64,000 nt of DNA from Streptomyces adustus (lineage in GTDB: Bacteria; Actinomycetota; Actinomycetes; Streptomycetales; Streptomycetaceae): positions 1-64,000 of the forward strand of contig NZ_VJZD01000006.1 of assembly GCF_009377175.1 (NCBI RefSeq), read 5' to 3'. Below are positions 23,295 through 31,888 of this stretch, in pieces. Below the pieces are notes generated by a model. It did no database searches, was not told the origin of the DNA, and saw only the letters and a program-made list of their open reading frames with translations. Within the stretch, counting starts at the first letter, position 1. Every line of letters starts with the position of its first letter. The position numbers and the translations under genes were made by a program.

Positions 23295-23641
23295 TCGGCC
23301 TCACCGCCCCGAAGACGGACGTGATGGCGACCGCGGCCGCGATGAGGACCCTGCACGAGGCCTTCCTCGTCTCCCGCATCCACCAGGAGCGGCTCCGCGT
23401 CTCTCCCCCGCCCGCGCGGCCTGCTCCGATCTCGGCGAAGATGAAGGGGATGGGCCGGGAGGATCCGTTTCTGCTTTGCCGGTGTCGAGTGCGCGGGCGC
23501 ACCGGCGGTCCTCGCGGTGGACACGGTCTGCTCGTCCCGCGCCGCTTTTCCGTACCGCAGAACGGAACACGAACTTCCCTGCAACCGGCCATGGCACTGG
23601 AATGACCACTCGTGGAGCATTCCATCGTCAGGAAGGTTGTG
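23295..23641. other. Gap before the tannase gene; inverted repeat at its right end
   Basis: I see no gene in this 347-base stretch; its open frames lack start sites and family features. At its right end TGGAATG (23598-23604) and CATTCCA (23618-23624) form an inverted repeat, with CCAC/GTGG nested inside. It lies 17 bases before the tannase ATG, next to the ribosome site, and could be an operator or a translation-controlling hairpin. Confidence 0.45.
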
Positions 23642-25324
23642 ATGAACACACCTGATACGCGAGCACCTCAGGGGCCCGGACGGTTCGGCTCTCGGCACCG
23701 CCGCCTGCGCCTCGTCGTAGGAGCCACGGCCCTTGTGACCGCCGCCGCACTCGCGATGCAGCCGGCCACGGCCCTGCCCAGGGCACAGCAACACAGCCTG
23801 GGCTGCGCCGAACTCGCTCGGAAGGTGCTCTCCAGCTCCCACGTCAAGACCGTCACCTCCAAGATCGTTCCCGCTTCGGGGGCCATGCCGGCCTACTGCC
23901 AGGCCGACCTTGTGCCGACCCGGTCCATCAACGTCCGCGTCGCGCTTCCCTTGAGCACCGCTGACGCGGGAAGCGGCGGAACCTTCACCGGGGCCTGGAA
24001 CGGCCGCGTGCTGAACCTGGGCGGGGCCGGCTACGCCGGCTCCTACTGGAGTGACTTCAGCCTGCCGATCCAACGCGGTGAGGTCGGTTCGCTCACCGAC
24101 ACCGGCCACAACGCCGACTGGTGCAACGCGACCGACCCGAGGACCGGCCTGGCGAACGCGCAGCCGGACTGCGGACTGGCTGGTGGAGGCTTCGTCCTGA
24201 GCCCCGCCGGCAAGCTCAACACCTCCCAGGTCGACGACTTCATCGACCGCAGCATCCACGAGCAGACGGTCTGGACCCTGGCGCTGGCCAAGACCTACTA
24301 CGGCACGGCCGCGCAGCGGAACTACTGGGTCGGCGGATCGACCGGGGGCCGACAGGGCTGGCAGATGGCCCAGAAGTACGGCGACCGCTACGACGGCTTT
24401 CTCCTCGGCTATCCGGCGATGAACTGGAACCGGTTCATCATCGGCGAGGCATGGCCGGCCGTGGTCGTCAACGAACTCCTCGGTCGCGACGGCCTGTCAC
24501 CCGCCAAGAGCGATGCGGCGAATGCCGCCGCCGTCGCCGCGTGCGACAGCCAGGACGGCGTCACCGACGGAGTCATCGCCGAACCCCGCCGCTGCTCGTT
24601 CGACGCGACCGACGTCAAGGGACTCACCGCGAAGGAAGCCGAGGCCGTCAACCTGATCTGGGACGGACCACGGGACGCCGATGGTGACCGTTTGTGGGGC
24701 GGTATCACCCGGGGCACCAGCTTCTCCACCTTGCTGCCCGACGGCAACGGCATGAGCCCCATGATCGAGACCTATGTCCGCTACTGGCTCGCCCAGGACG
24801 CGAACTACGACTGGCGCACCAACCTGACGATCAAGAACTTCCCCCAGGCCTTCGAAGCCTCGTACCGCAAGTTCGAGCAGACCGCCGCGACCGACAGCAC
24901 GAACCTCTCGAAGGTCCGGCACGGCAAAGGGAAGATCATCTACTACCTGGGGACGAACGACCCCCTGATCGTGCCCTTCGGCTCCTACAACTACCAGCAA
25001 CGCCTGTTCGACCGCTACGGCCTCCAGGGCACCCGCTCCTTCGTCCGCACCTTCTACTTCCCCGGCGTCGGACACGGCGACCCGACGCTCACCGGTACCG
25101 CCTCGGCGCAGTCGCAACTGCTCGATGCGTTGCTGGCCTGGACCGAGCGCGGCAAGGCTCCCGAGTCCTTCGACCAGAAGGACCGGGGAACCGGCACCCA
25201 GCGCACGATCTGTGCGTACCCCGACGTCGCCACCGCCCCAGGTGCGAACGCCTCGTGCCGCACGCGGACACGCGTCCCCGCCGACCTCGTCACGCAGTCG
25301 CTCACCGCCGAGGACCGCCCTTGA
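23642..25324 (+). CDS. Secreted tannase / feruloyl esterase family protein
   Basis: A 560-residue secreted esterase. A basic N-terminal region and hydrophobic stretch (LRLVVGATALVTAAALAMQ) end near ATALP, giving a signal peptide of about 45 residues. The nucleophile is Ser233 in GGSTGGRQG, the tannase/feruloyl esterase elbow. The lid region and paired cysteines (CSFDATD, CDSQDGVTDGVI, which resembles the family calcium site) follow. The late LGTNDPLIVPFGS supplies the Asp and FPGVGHGDP the His of the triad. Such enzymes cut aromatic acid esters in plant cell walls or tannins. ATG 23642 has AGGAAGG just upstream. Confidence 0.88.
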   Translation: MNTPDTRAPQGPGRFGSRHRRLRLVVGATALVTAAALAMQPATALPRAQQHSLGCAELARKVLSSSHVKTVTSKIVPASGAMPAYCQADLVPTRSINVRVALPLSTADAGSGGTFTGAWNGRVLNLGGAGYAGSYWSDFSLPIQRGEVGSLTDTGHNADWCNATDPRTGLANAQPDCGLAGGGFVLSPAGKLNTSQVDDFIDRSIHEQTVWTLALAKTYYGTAAQRNYWVGGSTGGRQGWQMAQKYGDRYDGFLLGYPAMNWNRFIIGEAWPAVVVNELLGRDGLSPAKSDAANAAAVAACDSQDGVTDGVIAEPRRCSFDATDVKGLTAKEAEAVNLIWDGPRDADGDRLWGGITRGTSFSTLLPDGNGMSPMIETYVRYWLAQDANYDWRTNLTIKNFPQAFEASYRKFEQTAATDSTNLSKVRHGKGKIIYYLGTNDPLIVPFGSYNYQQRLFDRYGLQGTRSFVRTFYFPGVGHGDPTLTGTASAQSQLLDALLAWTERGKAPESFDQKDRGTGTQRTICAYPDVATAPGANASCRTRTRVPADLVTQSLTAEDRP

Positions 25325-25348
25325 CGACAGGGCCTAGGCTCTGCCGCC

Positions 25349-26191
25349 ATGGGGGAATCGATCAGCGACTCGGGGACAGGCGTCGTTCTTGCCCATGGCC
25401 GTACCCGGCTGTGGGTGGAGCGGGGTGCGCTGCACCGGAGACGGGGACGTACGACCGTCACTGTTCCGGGGGCGCGGATCCGGCGGGTCGAGGTCGCGGG
25501 GAAGTCCCTGGAGGTGGTCCTCTTCGAGGACGCGCGACTCGACGAGGTGATACGGGTCCGGTATCGCAGTGAAGCGGTGGTCGCCGCGCTCGGTGCCGAG
25601 ATCGAGGCGATCATCGGTGACACGGGCGCGTCGGGGGTGCGACCGCCGGTACACCGGCGGTCGGCACGGCTGTGGCCCCTGCGTGTGGCAGCCGGCCTGC
25701 GTGATCGGCTGCGGCACGGCAGTCCGTGGTGGCGGCGTGCTCTCGCGTACGTGGTCCTGGGGCTTGCGGTGTTCGTGGGACTTCCGGTGGACCGCCTTCT
25801 GGGGTTCCTCGCCTGGCTGTTGCTGCCGCTGAGCGTGGTGTTGCTGCGCACGTGGGTGGGCATGGCCGAGCTGGACACACGGTGGGTGCTATGGCGGCGG
25901 GGCGTCACCGTACGGGCGAGGTTCGAGTTCGACCACGCGAGCGAGGGCATCAGCTACCTCGTCCACTTCCGCACTCTCGACGGCCGGGAGGTCACGGCAC
26001 GCCCTGCCCTGCGCGGACGCCGGGACGAGATTCGCTACGACCCCGAGGACCCCTCACGCGTCCTGGCGCCGACCCGCGCGGCCTGGCTGGGAATCGCCTT
26101 GGCCGCCTTCATGCTCACCGGCTTCTGGGGCGTTGCCTGCGGCATCCCGGCGGTCCTCTGGGTGATCGAGCTGCTGTCGCTGCCGTTCTAG
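25349..26191 (+). CDS. DUF3592-type membrane protein, hypothetical
   Basis: A 280-residue membrane protein. Residues 10-90 form a soluble beta-rich domain (RTTVTVPGARIRRVEVAGKS). Two close membrane helices follow at about 127-167, then a DUF3592-like extracytoplasmic beta domain (GVTVRARFEFD, LVHFRTLDGREVTARP, DEIRYDPEDPSRV), then one or two helices at 240-278. DUF3592 proteins are membrane proteins of unknown function. It follows the tannase gene by 24 bases, but functional linkage is doubtful. Confidence 0.62.
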   Translation: MGESISDSGTGVVLAHGRTRLWVERGALHRRRGRTTVTVPGARIRRVEVAGKSLEVVLFEDARLDEVIRVRYRSEAVVAALGAEIEAIIGDTGASGVRPPVHRRSARLWPLRVAAGLRDRLRHGSPWWRRALAYVVLGLAVFVGLPVDRLLGFLAWLLLPLSVVLLRTWVGMAELDTRWVLWRRGVTVRARFEFDHASEGISYLVHFRTLDGREVTARPALRGRRDEIRYDPEDPSRVLAPTRAAWLGIALAAFMLTGFWGVACGIPAVLWVIELLSLPF

Positions 26192-26249
26192 GTGGGGCAG
26201 CGGAGGTATCCGGTGGCACGCTCGGCACCGGCTTCATTAGGTTCTGCGG

Positions 26250-27242
26250 ATGCGGCAATTCGCGGACATCGAGGACCTGTCGGGACTGGTACGGGACGCG
26301 CTGGGCGCGGGATGCCGCGTCGTCGCGGTGGACCGGTTGCGCGGGGGAAGCAAGAAGGGCGTGTACCGGGTCCACCTCGATGGCGTCCGCACGGCCGGCG
26401 TGATCGTCTACAGCTGGGCCGAGGCGGAGAACTACTGGCCGGGAGCGCGCGAGGAGGACCCTGCGGACCCGTTCGCGCCGGCCTCCGGGCTGGTCCCCTT
26501 CCTGACCGCGCAGCGAACCTTGGAGCGCCTCGGGGTCCGGGTTCCGCGGCTGCTCCTGGCCGATGACAGCCGACGCCGTCGTCCGGCGGACGTCGCCGTG
26601 GTCGAGGACGTCGCCGGCGGCACGCTCGAAGCACTCTTCGCGACCGATCCCGCGCGCGCCTCGCAAGCGCTGGGCGACCTCGCCGGGATGCTGGAGGTGA
26701 TGCATCGTCACCAGGACGTGCGCTACGGCAGGTTGGACTTGCCGGAGCGCGACGGCTCCGTCTCCGAGGTCACCTGCGAACAGCGGGTCCTCGACCGCGC
26801 CCTGCGGGACCTGGCGGAGGCGGCCGGGCGCGATGCCCGCATCACGGCAGCCGCCGCCGCGCTGCGCGACCGTCTGTACGAACTGGCCGACCGGGTGGGC
26901 CCACGCACGGAATTCGGACTGATCCACGGCGAACTCGGCCCCGACCACGTCCTGGTCGACGCCGACGGGTACCCCGTCCTGATCGACATCGAGGGCCTGA
27001 TGTACTTCGACGTCGAATGGGAGCACGTCTTCCTCCAGCTCCGCTTCGGCGAGCGCTACACCGCGCTGGCCCGGCCCGGTCTCGATCCACGGCGGCTCGA
27101 CCTCTACCGGCTCGCGATGCGTCTGTCGCTGGTGGCCGGCCCCCTGCGTCTCCTCGACGGCGACTTCCCCGACCGGGCGCTCATGCAGGGGATCGCGGAC
27201 CACAACGCGACGGAGGCGCTGGCGCTCCTGCCGTCGATCTAG
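26250..27242 (+). CDS. Phosphotransferase family protein (APH/choline-kinase fold)
   Basis: A 330-residue small-molecule kinase-like protein. The N lobe has RLRGGSKKGVYRV in place of a glycine loop and the VED hinge near residue 119. The C lobe has the Brenner-type motif HGELGPDH at 226-233 and the metal motif IDIE at 245-248. Usual family members have HGDxxxxN; here Glu228 replaces the catalytic Asp and His233 replaces the Asn, so activity is uncertain. Substrates in the family range from aminoglycosides to choline. Start ATG 26250 is supported by the N-terminal alignment of the fold; the ribosome site is weak. Confidence 0.74.
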   Translation: MRQFADIEDLSGLVRDALGAGCRVVAVDRLRGGSKKGVYRVHLDGVRTAGVIVYSWAEAENYWPGAREEDPADPFAPASGLVPFLTAQRTLERLGVRVPRLLLADDSRRRRPADVAVVEDVAGGTLEALFATDPARASQALGDLAGMLEVMHRHQDVRYGRLDLPERDGSVSEVTCEQRVLDRALRDLAEAAGRDARITAAAAALRDRLYELADRVGPRTEFGLIHGELGPDHVLVDADGYPVLIDIEGLMYFDVEWEHVFLQLRFGERYTALARPGLDPRRLDLYRLAMRLSLVAGPLRLLDGDFPDRALMQGIADHNATEALALLPSI

Positions 27243-27260
27243 CCCCGGACGGCCGGCTCG

Positions 27261-27292
27261 GCTGACCGCCGCGGGGCCGCACGGTGGTCAGC
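27261..27292. terminator. Bidirectional terminator between the phosphotransferase and GNAT genes
   Basis: GCTGACCGCCG (27261-27271) pairs with CGGTGGTCAGC (27282-27292) over 11 positions with one G-U, around a ten-base loop. AGCCCC/GGGGCT outside it can lengthen the structure. It overlaps the stop of the convergent GNAT gene. Confidence 0.7.
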
Positions 27293-27749
27293 GGGGCTGG
27301 TAATTGAGCCTTCCGAGGGGCCAGTTCGTGGTCAGCCAGGTCGTGACGGCCGCGTACAGGGGCGCGTCCAGCTCGGCCTTGTCGGCGCGGACCCAGGAGC
27401 GGACGTCGGTGTCGTGGTCGTCGCTGCGGGAGGGATAGATGTAGACGCAGCCGATCACCTCGCCACCGGCCGGTTCGATGACGGTGTAGGTGAACCCGCG
27501 GCGCCGGGCGAAGTCGTCCGCGTGACGTCGCAGGTCGGCGAGGTTGGCCTCCAGGGACATCCCGTCCACAGGCGGCCAGCCCCAGTCGCGGAAGCCCGGG
27601 GTCGCCCGGATGTGGTCGATGCTGCCGGTCCAGGCCGCGTGGTCGGCGGCGTTGTGACGGGGGTCCAGCGGCTCCAGCCGGAACCGCGGGGTGGTCAGGT
27701 CCGCGGGGACGACGAAGTCCTCGGGCACGAAGGCACGGTCGTCGGTCAT
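27288..27749 (-). CDS. GNAT family acetyltransferase
   Basis: A 153-residue protein with a diverged GNAT-type fold: TPRFRLEPLDPRHNAADHAAW at the front, FTYTVIEPAGGEVIGCVYIYP as the central strands, then DVRSWVRADKAELDAPLY in place of the standard acetyl-CoA loop. The classical RGxGxG loop is not seen, so catalytic activity is uncertain. ATG 27749 is the best start. It ends within the hairpin at 27261-27292 and follows the LuxR gene by ten bases on the same strand, so the two may be co-transcribed. Confidence 0.65.
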   Translation of the reverse strand: MTDDRAFVPEDFVVPADLTTPRFRLEPLDPRHNAADHAAWTGSIDHIRATPGFRDWGWPPVDGMSLEANLADLRRHADDFARRRGFTYTVIEPAGGEVIGCVYIYPSRSDDHDTDVRSWVRADKAELDAPLYAAVTTWLTTNWPLGRLNYQPR

Positions 27750-27759
27750 GGCCCCGAGG

Positions 27760-29448
27760 TTAGGGGGCCGGGCGGACGGGCCGCATCTCGATTCGGTCCC
27801 GCCCGGTGCTGTCCGCCGGTGCGGGCAAGGGGAGTTCTGGTTCGAGGCGGCGGGTGAGGGCAACTCGGGAGCGCACTCCGAGGTGGGTGAAGATGTTGCG
27901 CAGGTGGTACTCGACCGTACGGGTGCTGATCGACAGCTGACGTGCCACTTCACGGTTGGTGGCGCCCTGGGCCACCAAGTGGGCGATGCGCTGCTGCTGC
28001 GGGGTGAGCTGCGCCGGCGGTCCCGTCCCGGAGGGGGCGGTGGGCACGGCGGTGGGGGTCTCGCCGGCCGCTCGGAGTTCGGCATCGGCCTGCTTCGTCC
28101 ATACGTCGGCACCGCATTGGTCGAACCCCATGACGGCACTGCGCAACTGGGCGCGCGCTTCCACGAATCGGCGTCGGCGGCGCAGCCACATGCCGTACGC
28201 GAGATGGGTGCGGGCGTGCTCGTAGGGGCTGTCGACCTTCTCGTGCCGGGCCAGGGCCGCGGTGAAGAGGTCCTCGCTGTGTTCGTCGTTCGCCACCAGG
28301 GCGCGGCAGCGCAGTACGACCGCCGGGGCCTGGGGGTCCGCGCCGCGCGAGGCCCACCGGGCGTACTGGTCGATCAGGTGCTCCAGGTCCGCGTCGTGGC
28401 CGGCCAGGACCGTGGCCTCGATGTAGCAGGGGACCACCATCATCCACAGACCGAAATGGCCCTGTCGCGGCCCCTCGTGGACGAGCGGGGCCAGTCGTGC
28501 GGCGGCGTGTTCGGCGTTGCCGTGGCCCAGGTCGGCCCGGGCCCGGGCCCACTCGGCGAGCGTTCTCGTCTGGCCGAGCCCGTGGGCGTGGGCGATGTGC
28601 AGGGCCGACTGCGCGTGGGTGGCGACCTCGTCCGGGTCGCCCGCGACGGAGGCGGCCAGGGCGAGGACCGCGGACAGACCGGCCGTCACATTGCGTTGCG
28701 GGTGCTCGCCTGCCGCCTCCAGACCTGCCTGCGCGTGCACGCGGGCCTGGTGGTATCTGCCCTCCCGCAGTTCCGCGTAGGCGAGGTGTTCCAGGACGCG
28801 CGGAAGGAACGTCGGCGTCGCCTCGCAGCGGGCGGTGGCCAGCGCGAGGCCGAGGACCTGCCGGGCCGCCGCGAGGTCGCCCAGCATGAGCGCGATCGTG
28901 CCCGCGGACAGCAGCCGCGAGGTCTGCTGCTGCGCCCTCAGTATGTTCAGGATGGGGCCGAGCAGCGCGTTGGCGCGTTCGAAGTCGCCGTGCAGGACGC
29001 TGTGCATGCCGTCGCGGTAGGCGCGCCAGAAGGCGTCGAGCGGATCGTCGCCGTCAGCTGCGGGAGGTTCGCCGTCGGTGGGAGCGGCCGATGGGCACAG
29101 CGCGTCGAGCGGGGTGAGGTAGCCGTCGCGGTCGCCGGCCGACCAGGCTGCCAGGCAGGCGTGGACGGCCGCCTCGCGCGAGCGGGCCAGGTCGGTCGTC
29201 CGCAGGGTGCGCGCGGCGAGAAGCAGGAGGTGGTGGGCGTCGGAGACGGGACCGTCGCGCAACAGCCGGATGCCGAGCGTCATCTCCGCGTGCGTGGGCG
29301 GCAGTTGCTCGCCTCGCGTGGGGGGAGCGTCCCGCAGGTCGGGATCCGTGCCGGTTGCCTCATGCCCCACGCGCACCACCGTTCTCTGTGGTCTTTCTGT
29401 GCCGATGGCAGCGAGCGGCCTACCGGCGCGGGCCCGGTTCCACGGCAT
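27760..29448 (-). CDS. LuxR-family regulator, LAL-like without the ATPase domain
   Basis: About 562 residues if ATG 29448 is the start; the frame is open further upstream and the true start is uncertain. Most of the protein is a helical-repeat region of the kind seen in large ATP-binding LuxR (LAL) regulators (ALLGPILNILRAQQQ, YAELREGRYHQARVHAQAGL, EAVVHACLAAWSAGD-like helices). The last 65 residues are a LuxR DNA-binding domain (LTPQQQRIAHLVAQG, then SISTRTVEYHLRNIFTHLG). LAL proteins are usually around 900 residues with an N-terminal Walker ATPase; no Walker A is present here, so this is either a truncated or a naturally short member. It is divergent from the cutinase gene. Confidence 0.75.
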   Translation of the reverse strand: MPWNRARAGRPLAAIGTERPQRTVVRVGHEATGTDPDLRDAPPTRGEQLPPTHAEMTLGIRLLRDGPVSDAHHLLLLAARTLRTTDLARSREAAVHACLAAWSAGDRDGYLTPLDALCPSAAPTDGEPPAADGDDPLDAFWRAYRDGMHSVLHGDFERANALLGPILNILRAQQQTSRLLSAGTIALMLGDLAAARQVLGLALATARCEATPTFLPRVLEHLAYAELREGRYHQARVHAQAGLEAAGEHPQRNVTAGLSAVLALAASVAGDPDEVATHAQSALHIAHAHGLGQTRTLAEWARARADLGHGNAEHAAARLAPLVHEGPRQGHFGLWMMVVPCYIEATVLAGHDADLEHLIDQYARWASRGADPQAPAVVLRCRALVANDEHSEDLFTAALARHEKVDSPYEHARTHLAYGMWLRRRRRFVEARAQLRSAVMGFDQCGADVWTKQADAELRAAGETPTAVPTAPSGTGPPAQLTPQQQRIAHLVAQGATNREVARQLSISTRTVEYHLRNIFTHLGVRSRVALTRRLEPELPLPAPADSTGRDRIEMRPVRPAP

Positions 29449-29601
29449 TGCCGACTGCCCATCCAACAGGGTTGCGCCGGTGGTCGACTGGTGATTCCAC
29501 CGATACGTGCGGGGCGCGGCGCTTCCTACGGTGCTGTTGCGCTCGGCGAACGGATCCCGTCCCGGGCGCTGGTACCACCGCTCGAGAAAGAGGAACCCCC
29601 C

Positions 29602-30267
29602 ATGTCCCGTCATGCGTCACGGCGTCGTCTCACTCTCGTGTCCCTCGCAGGCGTCGGCGCGCTCAGCGCGGCCGGCCTGTCGCTGCTGCCCTCCCTCGCG
29701 TCCGCGGCCCCGTGCCCCGATGTCGAGGTCGTCTTCGCCCGCGGCACCGGGGAAGCCCCGGGTCTCGGCATCACGGGGACCCCGCTCGTGAAGGACATCA
29801 AGAGTGCCCTGCCGGGGAAGAACGTGTCGTCGTACGCCGTCGACTATGCGGCGAACTTCTCGCAGACGAGTGCCGGACCCGGCGCCACCGACATGACCGA
29901 CCGCGTCGTGTCCACCGCGGCCAACTGCGCCGGCACGTCCTTCGTGCTGGGCGGTTACTCCCAGGGCGGCAGTGTCACCGACATCGCCCTGGGGATACCC
30001 ACCCGGCTGGGCACCGGCCGCACCATCCCCGCGAAGCTCGCCGGGCGCGTCAAGGCGGTCGTCGTCTTCGGCAATCCCCTGCGGCTGTCGGGCCGCACGA
30101 TCGCCTCGGCCGGCGATGTGTTCGGCCCCAAGGCCAAGGAGTTCTGCAACACCGGCGACCCGGTCTGCGGCAACGGCCGCAACGGCGCCGCGCACCTGAC
30201 CTATCACGTCAACGGAAGTGTCGAGCAGGGCGCCCGGTTCGCCGTCGAGCGGATCGGCCGGGGCTGA
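29602..30267 (+). CDS. Secreted cutinase family esterase
   Basis: A 221-residue secreted esterase. A basic N-terminus and hydrophobic helix end at ASA (residues 33-35), giving a signal peptide of about 35 residues. The catalytic triad of the cutinase family is visible: Ser120 in GGYSQGG, Asp186 in TGDPVC and His198 in AAHLTY. Four cysteines (38, 109, 182, 189) fit the two conserved disulfides. Cutinases hydrolyse cutin, suberin and short-chain esters. ATG 29602 follows an AGAAAGAGGAA site. Together with the rhamnosidase, tannase and Lcp it suggests growth on plant material. Confidence 0.92.
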   Translation: MSRHASRRRLTLVSLAGVGALSAAGLSLLPSLASAAPCPDVEVVFARGTGEAPGLGITGTPLVKDIKSALPGKNVSSYAVDYAANFSQTSAGPGATDMTDRVVSTAANCAGTSFVLGGYSQGGSVTDIALGIPTRLGTGRTIPAKLAGRVKAVVVFGNPLRLSGRTIASAGDVFGPKAKEFCNTGDPVCGNGRNGAAHLTYHVNGSVEQGARFAVERIGRG

Positions 30268-30306
30268 GCGGTACGAACGAAAGCGGCGCCCGGTATCGTC
30301 ACGATC

Positions 30307-31179
30307 ATGACGAACCCGCCGCGGCCCGAAGTCCTGCGCTACACCGCCTTCTCCAGCGACCCCGAGGGCGGGAACCCCGCGGGTGTCGTCCTGGACGCCA
30401 CCGCCCTGGACGACAGCGACATGCTGGCCATCGCCGCCGACCTCGGATACTCGGAGTCCGCGTTCCTCACCCCGGCCGCCGATGGCGCCGACGGCCGGGA
30501 GGGGCGGGCGTACGACATCCGTTACTTCAGCCCGAAGGCCGAGGTGCCGTTCTGCGGGCATGCCACCGTCGCGTCCGCCATCGCGCTCGCCGAGCAGACC
30601 GGGCCCGGCGAGCTGGTGTTCACGACGCGGGCCGGAACCGTGCCGGTGGAGGTGACCCGGGAGGGCGGTGCGCTCCGGGCCACGCTCACCAGCGTCGAGC
30701 CGCACATCGAGGACATCGCCGAGGCCGACCTCGACGAGGCGCTCGCCGCGCTCGACTGGCCGGCCGCCGATCTCGACCCAGCCTTCCCGCCCCGCATCGC
30801 GTTCGCGGGTGCCCGCCATCTCGTTCTCGCGGCCGCGACGCGCGCCCGACTGGCCGATCTGGCCTACGACTTCGCGCGCCTCGAAGCCCTGATGCACCGT
30901 CTGGACCTGACCACGGTCCAGTTGGTCTGGCGGGAGTCGGCCACCGTCTTCCATGTACGGGACCCGTTCCCCGTCGGCGGTGTCGTCGAGGACCCGGCGA
31001 CAGGCGCCGCGGCGGCCGCGTTCGGTGCGTACGTCCGTGAGCTCGGCCTCGCCCCCGAGGACGCCGTCCTCACCCTGTACCAGGGCGCGGACCTGGGCCG
31101 CCCGGGCGAGCTCACGGTGACGCTGCGCGCGGGCGACCCCCGGGTCCGCGTCAGCGGCGCGGGAACGCGCATCGGCTAG
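30307..31179 (+). CDS. PhzF family isomerase/epimerase-like protein
   Basis: A 290-residue protein with the two-fold diaminopimelate-epimerase-like barrel of PhzF proteins. It opens with RYTAFSSDPEGGNPAGVVL, has the catalytic Glu50 in GYSESAFL, the FCGHATVAS turn and, in the second half, DPATGAAAAAFGAY. PhzF enzymes catalyse isomerisations in phenazine and other pathways; most members have no known substrate. No phenazine genes are near. ATG 30307 lies 39 bases after the cutinase stop. A very strong hairpin follows. Confidence 0.87.
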   Translation: MTNPPRPEVLRYTAFSSDPEGGNPAGVVLDATALDDSDMLAIAADLGYSESAFLTPAADGADGREGRAYDIRYFSPKAEVPFCGHATVASAIALAEQTGPGELVFTTRAGTVPVEVTREGGALRATLTSVEPHIEDIAEADLDEALAALDWPAADLDPAFPPRIAFAGARHLVLAAATRARLADLAYDFARLEALMHRLDLTTVQLVWRESATVFHVRDPFPVGGVVEDPATGAAAAAFGAYVRELGLAPEDAVLTLYQGADLGRPGELTVTLRAGDPRVRVSGAGTRIG

Positions 31180-31259
31180 CCGACCGGGCCATTCCGGCCA
31201 AACCGACCTTGCGGGCCTCGGCAGTTGGCCCGTCGGCAGGTCCGGCTTGTTCTCGATCA

Positions 31260-31290
31260 CGGGGCGTGGCACCGTCGGTGCCACGCCCCG
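31260..31290 (+). terminator. Strong hairpin terminator after phzF
   Basis: CGGGGCGTGGCACC (31260-31273) and GGTGCCACGCCCCG (31277-31290) form a perfect 14-base stem with a three-base GTC loop. It isolates the polysaccharide locus from the genes to the left. Confidence 0.85.
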
Positions 31291-31888
31291 GACACATTTC
31301 AGGGGCAGGTCCCGGCGAACCAGCCGCCGCACAAGCCCCGCCGGGGCTCACCGCTCGCTGCCGCGTCGACGCCGCGGCCGGGCGCCGGGTCGGCCGTCAA
31401 AGCAGGCGTTGGCGCAAAGCACCCGTATACGGTCATCGATCGACGGATCCGGCCCAAAATCTTGAGCACAAATTCCACACATCCCTCTCTTCAGACTGGC
31501 CCCGATGGTCTAGATTGACCGTGCTTCACCTGTTCGAAGGTGAGGCGACCAACAATGGTCCATAGGTCCGGCGTTACGGATAGAGAGCGGTTTCGTCACC
31601 GGCGCCAGACGTGGGGGTGATCGGTTCTTGGGGTCCGGGGGGAGCCTTGGTCATGGGGAGCACCAAGGTCTTCGACGGACTTCCATGTGCCTCGAGTGCC
31701 TGGCAGGACGCGCAAGTGCGCTGTCGCCAGGGTGGGTTGTTCACATAGCTCTGCAGTAGCCGAAATGTCATGCGCGGGGGGCGGGGTCTTCCGCGGGGAG
31801 GAACAGCGCGGCACGGGAGGCGGGGGCCTCCCACAGAGAGGAACAGTGCTAGGCGAACACGTCGACCCACTGGAACCTGGGGGGTTCT
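31291..31888 (+). promoter_or_regulatory. Long promoter/leader region of the polysaccharide locus
   Basis: A 598-base gap with no supported gene. A less GC-rich part (31440-31600) probably holds the promoter; TTGACC at 31515-31520 is a possible -35 box without a clear -10. Downstream are four possible hairpins: TCACCT/AGGTGA (31526-31543), CCTTGGT/ACCAAGG (31645-31668), CTGGC...GCGCA/TGCGC...GCCAG (31700-31730) and GGGAGGC/GCCTCCC with a GGGG loop (31815-31832). A direct repeat GAGGAACAG (31798-31806 and 31838-31846) flanks the last hairpin. I could not match it to a known riboswitch. Confidence 0.5.

Noticed and set aside
11791..25337. A 15-base exact inverted match: CTAGGCCCTGTCGTC at 11791-11805 and GACGACAGGGCCTAG at 25323-25337
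   Set aside because: One or two such matches are expected by chance in 64 kb; both lie at unrelated gene ends, and there are no matching flanks or mobile genes.
31291..31888. Search of the locus leader for a c-di-GMP or c-di-AMP riboswitch
   Set aside because: None of the conserved core strings that I know for these classes is present; only generic hairpins remain.
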